NCBI GenBank assembly: GCA_030770425.1
Contig: JASJFT010000147.1
Coordinates: 45,932 to 109,931 of the forward strand
DNA length: 64,000 nucleotides
Reading direction: 5' to 3'
From: Darksidea phi
Lineage: Eukaryota; Ascomycota; Dothideomycetes; Pleosporales; Lentitheciaceae
In this document: positions 56,973 through 64,000 of the stretch, one piece after another
How the letters are laid out: each line of letters starts with the position of its first letter
Position numbering within the stretch: the stretch's first letter is position 1
Notes under the pieces: generated by a model
The model's input: the letters and a program-made list of their open reading frames with translations, nothing else
The model's database searches: none
What the model was told of the DNA's origin: nothing
Made by a program: the position numbers and the translations under genes

Positions 56973-57884
56973 TTACAAACCCTGTGGTGTGCTTGTTGCA
57001 GACTCCTTTTCTAGAAACTGAGTACATTGTGCTTTGATGTCATCCAACGCCAGCGAGTCACTTTCTAAAAGTCCTTTTACGCCTGTGTGCTTCTCAAGCA
57101 GAGACATGACCTCGTGTTCCACCGCCTTAATGGAATAGTAACCGCCGGCCCAACATTTCTGTGTCAATTTGCCGAAGATAAAATCTGCTGCGGTCGAAGG
57201 AAATTGATTCATTATAAGTCGTCGAACCCTGATAGGTGCTTCAATATCATGGAAGGGTATGTGCCCATATCGGATGGTGTAAATGCAAGATGCCAGTGAG
57301 AATTGCTCACTGAGTGGGCCGGCTAAGGGAGGCTCGTAGTCTTCATTCATCTTGCAAAACGGCTCGCTTGATACTATAAGCTGTTCGCCCCTCTTAACTG
57401 TTGCATCGAAATCCCCAAGTCTAACTTCTTCCCTGGTGCCAAGAAATATATTCGCCGGCCGAAGATCCCCATGGGCATAACCAAGATGCTCAATCCAGGC
57501 TAGGGCACTAGTGATTTGTTGGATCCACCGCTCTTGCATACTTGGACTAATGGCTAATGTCGAAGATGTCGAAGATCTCTCAATACGAGTCTCAAGAGTC
57601 ATTTCCTGCCGATGTAGAAAAATACCCTCCGGAACGCAAAGTAGGCCACAGACAATATTGGGATGCCAATGTTCCATCAGGATCTGGTATATCGCCTTTT
57701 CGTTTTCTAGCTTCTTGATACTCTCTTTCATTTCTTCTGCTTGCGCCTGCACGGGATTATCGAAGAGAGTTGGACACTTGAAGACAACATTCCGACTGAT
57801 GGCGAAAACCTGTCCAGCTGAACCTCTAGAGATGAAATTGTCTGCCGAGAGAGAGCGAAACGGCGTCCGTAATCGCGCGGTCAT
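56973..57884 (-). CDS. Protein kinase-like protein
   Basis: A single exon of 303 residues from ATG 57884. It has a glycine loop GSAGQV (21-26), VVFKCP with Lys36, a charged C-helix, catalytic loop AHGDLRPANIFL with Asp140 and Asn145, LGDFD (157-160) in place of DFG, and the C-lobe segment LASCIYTIRYGHIPFHD. Catalytic Lys, Asp and Asn are kept and the metal-binding Asp is present, although the DFG glycine is Asp. It belongs to the small fungal kinase type common in accessory regions. It has no signal peptide or membrane segment. Confidence 0.85.
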   Translation of the reverse strand: MTARLRTPFRSLSADNFISRGSAGQVFAISRNVVFKCPTLFDNPVQAQAEEMKESIKKLENEKAIYQILMEHWHPNIVCGLLCVPEGIFLHRQEMTLETRIERSSTSSTLAISPSMQERWIQQITSALAWIEHLGYAHGDLRPANIFLGTREEVRLGDFDATVKRGEQLIVSSEPFCKMNEDYEPPLAGPLSEQFSLASCIYTIRYGHIPFHDIEAPIRVRRLIMNQFPSTAADFIFGKLTQKCWAGGYYSIKAVEHEVMSLLEKHTGVKGLLESDSLALDDIKAQCTQFLEKESATSTPQGL

Positions 57885-59189
57885 CTTCAGCTATATCTCA
57901 GCTGAAAAGCGTTAGCCTTTGCGCAAATCACGTGGTATCATCTTCACTTACTCGATACGAGCTTGGTGTCCGGAGGGGTAGCGAAAGCGAGTTTTGCAGT
58001 GCAGTCATGTGTCCAGGATACGCATCGGCAGGGGGTGATGGGTGTTGTCGCGGGAGGTTGTGGATGGAGACGAACAGGGAGGCGTATGACGAGGAATAAT
58101 CGAGAATTGGGAAGCTTGCTCTTCTCTGTGTTAGCAACACACGGGTATGAAAGCAGCGGATTGGACGAGGAAATACACATTCAGAAATTTTAACTTTCGC
58201 TGGAGCTCCAAGCAGGCGTTGGTGTGAGCTTTTGTGGGCTGGGGAGTTCACACGATAGCATGCCGGTTGCAAGTCAGCTTGACCGCACGTTGGTGTCAAT
58301 AAGGCGGCGCTTTGGTGGCAGGCTTAGATGCATCGATCGGCGGCGTCGGAGGTCGTTGTCTGTGGTAATGTCTTGCGGCGCTCTGTGATGCGAGGAGAGC
58401 TGTGACGGACTTAGCGTACAATTCACTAACCTCTTTAAGAATAGTCTGCTGATGAGTCACCATGTGTACATGGCCCGCGCACCGACAGGGGTCTGTAACA
58501 TACCGAAAATCAGCATTTGCCCACAACCACATCTAATAATTAATTACTATGTAGTGCATTAGAATCTCCTCCAAAATCTCTCTCTAGGGCATATTTTAAA
58601 AAAATTCTATAGTGTAGTTGTCGCTGGAGGCTCCCTTGTAAAGACCGCTGTCGGTGCGCGGGCCATGTATACTACTTATGCCGGATACCACAATAGCCTT
58701 TTCAAGGACCTAACAATATCTGAGCCTACGCCTAAGTACTCCAAAAGTGGCACACCGAGCTACCCATTGCTCGAAAGCGTCCTCCGCTCCTCTTCGGGGC
58801 AATGCTTGCGAGGATGGAGACTCCGGCTGCTCCAAAATTCAGGTAAGTCGCTCCACGACCAGAACCACAGCCTGCGCCTATCACGCCCATCGCGCCTATC
58901 ACGCCCGTCCCTTCCTGGTGTACCGGATCTTCCATCGCAGCCCCGTGGTCCAGGACTCCCTCGACGCCTTTGAGGGCCTGGCACCTCCGTCGGCCTTGTG
59001 CTCCCACAGGCCCTTGTGCTCCCACAGGCCCTTGGGGATCTTCACGCCCATTAGAGACATTGAGGAGGCATTGCTTTGTTCAGCGCATTGCCATACTGGC
59101 TGCCCACGAACAGGTATGAATTCAAATAAACTACGCTTGGCTTCTGAGACAATTTTGACGTTTCCCACTTGAACATTCAATCGCTATCA
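57885..59189. other. Intergenic region with weak coding traces
   Basis: Minus-strand frames between 58732 and 59180 contain a Gly-x-y-like stretch (GAQGPVGAQG, and GRDGRDRRDGRD in another frame) that could be a decayed collagen-like repeat. No complete gene can be drawn. Confidence 0.3.
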
Positions 59190-60346
59190 TCAACGTCGTG
59201 CACTGTGTCGTAGCTTTGTATACCAACGTCCCTTCACTGCCCCCAGGGTTCTGTTCGGAAATTGGCGATGTATCCAAACCCATGGCTTGCCATCCATCTC
59301 CCACTTCGACAAACGGTCGTCATCCTCTTGTGACCAGTCGTGGACGAGGTCGCGCACTTCGCGCGGTAGGCGGGTGAAGAATGGCGCGTTGCAGGGCGGC
59401 GTATGTCTGACGCCAGAGGGTTAGCAGAGGTCGCCGGCGAGCGAGGGAGGTTGAGATTACCTGACGGCGCATGAACGCCCGTACCGGATGTTTGCGCACG
59501 CGGTGCGCGGGCGCTGGGTGAACGACATGGTGCCCAAAGATCTCGGACGGAGGCTGCAACTAATCAAACAAAACCATAGTACGGTAATAGGAGGATACTT
59601 CAGCGGGAGATCACACGATGTACCGTATAAATAGATTGAGTCGTGCCTTATGTTGGGGCGACGTCCTTGGCTTTCTTGTGGACCTTCCCACAGCAGCTTG
59701 CCCTTCGGCCCCAACGTACCCGTCCCGGCTCTTGCCAGCTTCGACTTCTCAGTGTTACCCCAGTCATTGCCCACAGGTATACCCCATCAACTTCGCCGCC
59801 ATCCTTGCAGGTCGCTAATGGGACCATGAGTCCACCAAGGCGCTTTGTTACAGCACCTTGCGCGGCAAAGGGACCTGGCTCGTCCTGCTCACCCACCCTG
59901 AGTAATCTTGAAGTTGTGCGCCGGCGAGAGTTGCTCCTCGTTGGCGGTGTCGCGCTGTTCGGTTGCGAGGGGTGCGCTTCGTTGGCCTGCGCTTCGTTGC
60001 GGAGGGTGTGGATGCTGACGGCTTCTCTCTTCTACAATTAGATCCGCGTTGAAGGTCGTGCGAGAGGAGGGCAGGCGCAGCGGCGCAGTTGTACTGTATA
60101 GCAGTATGTTTTCCTCTTTGACGCTCAACATTTGCCGTCCACGACTGTCTCGCTTTGTTCAGCTGTCGGATTAACGTTGCGTCGCTTCCGAGTCTGCGCC
60201 TGCTTGGAATGCTTGAGCCTCTGCTTCTTAGAAGGAGGCTGCGACGTTCCGGTCTGTTCGGGCGGCTCTGAGCGTTGACGTTTGCGCGGACTTGGGGGTG
60301 ACGATTCGAGCATATGGTAATTATCCATCCTACCTGGCTGCGACAC
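59190..60346 (-). pseudogene. Myb/SANT-like gene remnant
   Basis: The last part is clear. After a 54-bp intron (59407-59460, with GCTAAC branch), the frame to TGA at 59190 reads FFTRLPREVRDLV, WSQEDDDRLSKW, WVWIHRQFPNRTLGAVKG and RWYTKLR, the helix-turn-helix pattern of a fungal Myb/SANT DNA-binding domain. Upstream of the intron two frames compete, one with IFGHHVVHPAPAHRVRKHPV and FMRR, so a one-base shift near 59385 is suspected. At 60125-60346 a basic Ser/Pro-rich segment (SPRKRQRSEPP, QPPSKKQRLKHS) looks like a nuclear localisation region of the same or another gene. The exons between are not resolved. Confidence 0.45.
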
Positions 60347-60437
60347 TTAGCGTTGCGCTGAAATAAGCTCGGCACAAATTCTCGCCGAGATACCCAAAGC
60401 GTGTATTCACGTGACGCGGGCACCTAGGCTAAAGTTT

Positions 60438-60443
60438 TATAAA
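60438..60443 (+). promoter_or_regulatory. TATA box of the 60472 gene
   Basis: tataaa in agttttataaacgcc, 29 bp before ATG 60472. Confidence 0.55.
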
Positions 60444-60471
60444 CGCCTCCCCTCTTTCTCAGTCGCGTATC

Positions 60472-60993
60472 ATGGCACCTTCTATCGAAATAGATGATTC
60501 ATGCATCCCGGCCCGACCCTCACGTCTTGTCTACATCATTGCGCCAGGAACGCTGGTACGCATCGGCCCTGATCTAGACGGAGCTCTTGCCTCGGTGATA
60601 GCAGGCCTACAGGCGGCCATTGCTGGTCGAGAGAAACCCAGCCATTTCGCTACAACATACAGCCGTGCGAACATCACGATAGTGTTGGACTGCTACGAAT
60701 CTGGCGAAGACATCCAGCTCCGGGTGTTCCGGTTACTCTGGAAGAAACCCAGATTACTAGGATACCCTGACCGGGGGCTCTCAGGCCGCATCGCAGATCA
60801 ACTTCAGGATATACAAAAACATCAGCCCAACATCCAAACCCCTTTTTCGTGCATGGAGGACTGGAGAGGGATCGGACCAAAAGATCACCAGATCTATGAA
60901 GATATGGCAAAAGCCAGCACTTCTATCGATACGTGGCGAAACTTCAAGGACGCTGTCCGCAGTCACCTCAATTCTAACCTGAAGAGATACTAA
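60472..60993 (+). CDS. Hypothetical protein
   Basis: A single open frame of 173 residues starting ATG 60472 (MAPSIEIDDSCIPARP). The first half has an alternating hydrophobic pattern (RLVYIIAPGTLVRIGPDLDG, then ITIVLDCYE) suggesting a compact alpha/beta domain; the second half is more helical and charged. There is no signal peptide or membrane helix and no recognised family. An upstream TATA box and intact frame support a real gene. Confidence 0.6.
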   Translation: MAPSIEIDDSCIPARPSRLVYIIAPGTLVRIGPDLDGALASVIAGLQAAIAGREKPSHFATTYSRANITIVLDCYESGEDIQLRVFRLLWKKPRLLGYPDRGLSGRIADQLQDIQKHQPNIQTPFSCMEDWRGIGPKDHQIYEDMAKASTSIDTWRNFKDAVRSHLNSNLKRY

Positions 60994-63535
60994 CAATCTC
61001 TCAGCTTCGCCTAAAAGGGGCCGATCGATGTATATCTGCTTTGGGTGGCACTAGGAAGACGGAACAACAGCGGGAGCATGGCCGGTAGGCGAAGAAGTAG
61101 CAACTTTTATCTCGAGATTATTTATAGTAGATCTCGAGAAGATAATGGTAGCGCAAGAAATGGTGGGCAGAAGCTTTTAATTTGAGATTACCTAACGGTT
61201 TGCTTGACGGATCGCAAATGAATAGATTCACTCAACAGCTCTCACCACCGTCTCAACAAGGTCCCACACCCATCACTTAACAAACGTAGAGTGTCTACAT
61301 AGACTCTGGCGTTGCATACTGTTCGTCACAGCCACACGTAAACGCGTGCGTGTGTGTGAACCAAGTATTGTTCGTTACAGATTCCTGACAAGCTGAACCT
61401 CTCTACTAGGCAGCCGCGCATTGCGCCGTTACAGATGTGGCGTCCACATGCCCGCATGAAAATACAGTCCTCTTCCATCTACACATGGTTCCCTTGATAC
61501 TGCATTAGCACATGGTCCGAAATAGTAAACAAAACATACGCACGAGTTCAAGAGGCGATATTTGGTCTGATCCGTTCGTGAATGTCGTTTAGATGACTGT
61601 TGATCAGATGCGCTACGACTAGTTAGCACGAGCACACCAAGTGGAATGTGGCCGGAGGTATACCATGGATCTGCGAAGAAAGTTCGTAATCTACTCTTCA
61701 AGAAAGCGAGGTTATGGAGTGATTTATACCTTGTCCCGAGTGACCTCAGACTTGCAGCAGGTAGGACGGTTAGGATGGGATGAGTACGTGCCGTCTTTGT
61801 CTAACATAGCCTATAGGAAGTGGCGCCGTAGCTTGCCGAATTCGTTGCGCCAAGTTCGTATGCTACATTAATCAGGCAAAGCGTCAAGAAACCGTTACAT
61901 TGGTTGAGGCTCTTGCCGACGAGACAGGGGAATGCCTCTCAATGTATCTCTCACATGAGCTTGTTTCAGTTCCTCACATACAAGGGGGCTCACGATCAAC
62001 AGACATCACCTCTCACACAAAATCTTAGTGGGACTTGGTAGGGGGGCAGCCCGCACATGAGTCCCCCTTGTAACTTGTGCCGCATTTGCCAAGTGCCGCA
62101 ACCAATAATATCGTACCAATCTTCCCGTGCCCATGAGCCCCCGGAGCCCCTAGAGGTTAGACTTCCCAAGGAGATTTGACGAACTGTGCTGGCCATTCAA
62201 GCAATCAGCAAGAGGCCATCCGTTTGTAAGGTGCATTCCAGTATAAATCTAGATATTTGAAATAGCTCTTCTTAGCCTTACAGGTGACGACAAGACGTCA
62301 CAGCCCCAAGAACGGCGAGAGTTACCAATTCTATCGAACTCCAGCGGCCGTCATGGAGGGGGGTTGCATTTGGACGGGAGCGGCTGAAACTTACTAAATT
62401 GTAGGCAATCCAATAGGAGTGTCCGAACGATATGCGAGCGCCGGGCCACATAGGGTGCCGGGCTACCCTAACCCATGCGGTGTGTGAAAGAAGAGGGCAC
62501 GATCTACACCCAGTACACGCTGCAAGGTGATTCTGCTAGTGCGGCGGCGATGCCAGCGGCTCACCGATCGTTTTGTCCCCTCCTATCTAGCTCATTCTCT
62601 TGCGCCACATGCGCAACCTAACGTTGGTAAGGAGTATTAGCGTTTATAGCTTGTTGGTATCTCGCAATATATTTAAAAGCAAGACCATTAGGATTATTAA
62701 TCAGGTCTATAAATCTCGGCGTACATCGAAAAATCGCATTGACATCGTCGCATATCTTAATAGCGAATTAGATAAAATTTAATAAAGAAAGCTAGGTATT
62801 ATACCTTTCACCATCGATAAAAGCGTATATAATCCGTTCGCAACAAGTTTAGATGGAGACTAGAGATGTCAGTCTTGCGATACGACGAAAAAGTGTCACT
62901 CTACTTCACCCACCTGCTCATCTACACTGCCGGAGAAGTTGGAGACAGAAAAACGGAACTCTTTGGACGACAAGAGTAGAGGGACAGCCTCTTGGAAGAA
63001 GGAATTGTTGGGGGTGAGGGGTCCGGGACTCCGTAACGCATTGGGGGTTGCAGCACCCCTAACCAATCGCCTTATCGCATACATCCAGCCAACCGACGTG
63101 TTCTAAAACCTTAAAGACTCATGTTAGAGCAAGTGCATGCGTAAAGGTGTATCTGGACAAGTGTTCACCGTCACATGCAGCCACATTCTTAGCAGCGGGG
63201 TACCTGCGAACTATCAATCGCACATTCCAACAGCATGCGCGCAATAGAGATTACTTCGTCCGGGCCTACGGCTCCATCAGCGATTTTGCCCACAAAGGAT
63301 TAGCCGATCGTAGTAGCGAACCTTTGTTAAAATGACTATGTCGATGCAGAACCAGAAGTGGTAGTCGGAGGAGACCGGCGGTCACGGAATTGTATTAGGA
63401 CTAGTGGGTTTCACTTGCTTGGCGTTTCCCAACTGCTGCCTGCGGGCTCGCCATCTGAATCCCACGCTAGCAAACCCTCCATCTCAAACTCGGCGGCGAC
63501 ATATAAACGCTTCGATCCCGCGATTCCTTTTCACC
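60994..63535. other. Intergenic region, little recognised
   Basis: No gene is supported. It includes the AT-rich patch described separately. The minus frame at 62896-63084 (RSPGPLTPNNSFFQEA) reads like protein but is isolated. Confidence 0.4.
62640..62830. repeat. AT-rich patch
   Basis: A short AT-rich stretch with many taa/tat words in normal surroundings. A frame through it reads TSKNRIDIVAYLNSELDKI, which could be a gene or transposon remnant. CpA and TpG are still present, so RIP, if any, was light. Confidence 0.35.
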
Positions 63536-63890
63536 ATGGCTAGTTGTTCATCACCCCCAGCCGCTCAGAGGAGGCGCCGTATGCCAACCCAGAGGAAGGA
63601 GGGTATGCCGTCGCAACTCCTACCGTGCCGCACAACCATTCTGACCTTCGCAGTCCAGGCTATCCGCACAGCTACGAGACGCAGTGATCGCATACAAGCA
63701 GCGACTGAGAAGAGCTCCAATTCTCGGACAGATACTAAACTGAAAGCTCGATACTAAAGCAGGAGTGTCGAAGTATTTCTCAAGTCCTGGACGAACCCAC
63801 TCACGAGCCCCTCAAGACAAAGAAGCGCAGTCGGGACCCTGAGAATCATACATCGACCGGACGACCAAGGAAGCGTCTACGAACCGACCG

Positions 63891-63892
<2 letters not shown>
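63536..63892 (+). CDS. Partial gene with AT-hook-like C-terminal part
   Basis: ATG 63536 follows a tataaa at 63502-63507. The first frame (MASCSSPPAAQRRRRMPTQR) runs to 63757. A probable second exon from about 63760 reads QECRSISQVLDEPTHEPL, KTKKRSRDPENH and TSTGRPRKRLRTDRG, where GRPRKR is an AT-hook-like core, before the sequence dissolves into homopolymers at 63892. The splice junction is not certain and the 3' end is missing. Confidence 0.4.
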
Positions 63893-63930
<38 letters not shown>

Positions 63931-64000
63931 CCCCCCCCCCCCCCACAGCAAAAAAAAAAAAAAACAGCACCAAAGGGCGGGGCGGCCGCGCCCCGCCGCG
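63890..64000. other. Homopolymer and palindromic GC terminus
   Basis: About 35 G (63892-63926), then about 16 C (63929-63944), about 15 A (63950-63964), then a GC-rich stretch with ggcggccgcg. Such a run order is unlike any other sequence here and interrupts a probable gene. A sequencing or assembly artefact is most likely. Confidence 0.8.

Noticed and set aside
58732..59180. Collagen-like Gly-x-y stretches
   Set aside because: The pattern is short, irregular and split over different frames, and no gene model could be built.

Overview
This window looks like a gene-poor, repeat-rich accessory or subtelomeric stretch of a filamentous ascomycete (Pezizomycotina). The reasons are GT-AG introns of about 45-125 bp with CTAAC-type branch sites, fungal families (Zn2Cys6, SRPK-like and other fungal kinases, DUF3176, DUF6697-like, fungal HNH proteins), and repeats mutated by RIP (repeat-induced point mutation). 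The species cannot be named from the sequence.

Region 1-10140 is a RIP-saturated block almost free of CpA and TpG. It holds an unidentified repeat (1-2352), a Ty3/gypsy chromovirus relic with two 432-bp LTRs (2353-9350), and an AT-rich tandem array. Next come a kinase gene with two TAG codons (10738-11778), a proline-rich protein, a second kinase (16050-16934), a solo LTR, a 31-codon Cys-pair reading frame, and a mitochondrial nucleotide carrier broken by one TAG (20399-21563).

Region 23.9-33 kb holds a decayed pogo/Fot1 transposase, an intact four-exon SRPK-like kinase, a LINE fragment, a broken hypothetical gene, a BTB protein, an APH-family phosphotransferase and a conserved small protein (32302-32838). 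Region 34.7-42.3 kb holds a Zn2Cys6 regulator with five 30-residue repeats and two nonsense codons, a three-exon gene hidden among short frames, and a tandem pair of HNH-type genes. One HNH copy has lost its catalytic His. A tandem array with an assembly gap follows.

Region 42.3-47.1 kb is dense in minisatellites and contains another cysteine-pair protein with long tandem repeats. Region 48-64 kb holds a CxxC protein, a broken DUF3176 membrane gene, a DUF6697-like gene with a solo LTR in its promoter, a kinase, a Myb/SANT-like gene, two small genes and an odd homopolymer terminus.

The most unusual signal is a TATA-containing cassette of about 64-86 bp. It is present four times, always in the same orientation, and in each case lies upstream of a minus-strand reading frame; three of those are clear genes of different families (BTB, small conserved protein, HNH). 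It looks like a dispersed shared promoter. A second theme is that breaks in otherwise single-looking genes are mostly C-to-T changes in CpA context, as if RIP had spread beyond repeats. Exon coordinates are inferred by eye from splice signals and frame continuity; no search was run.
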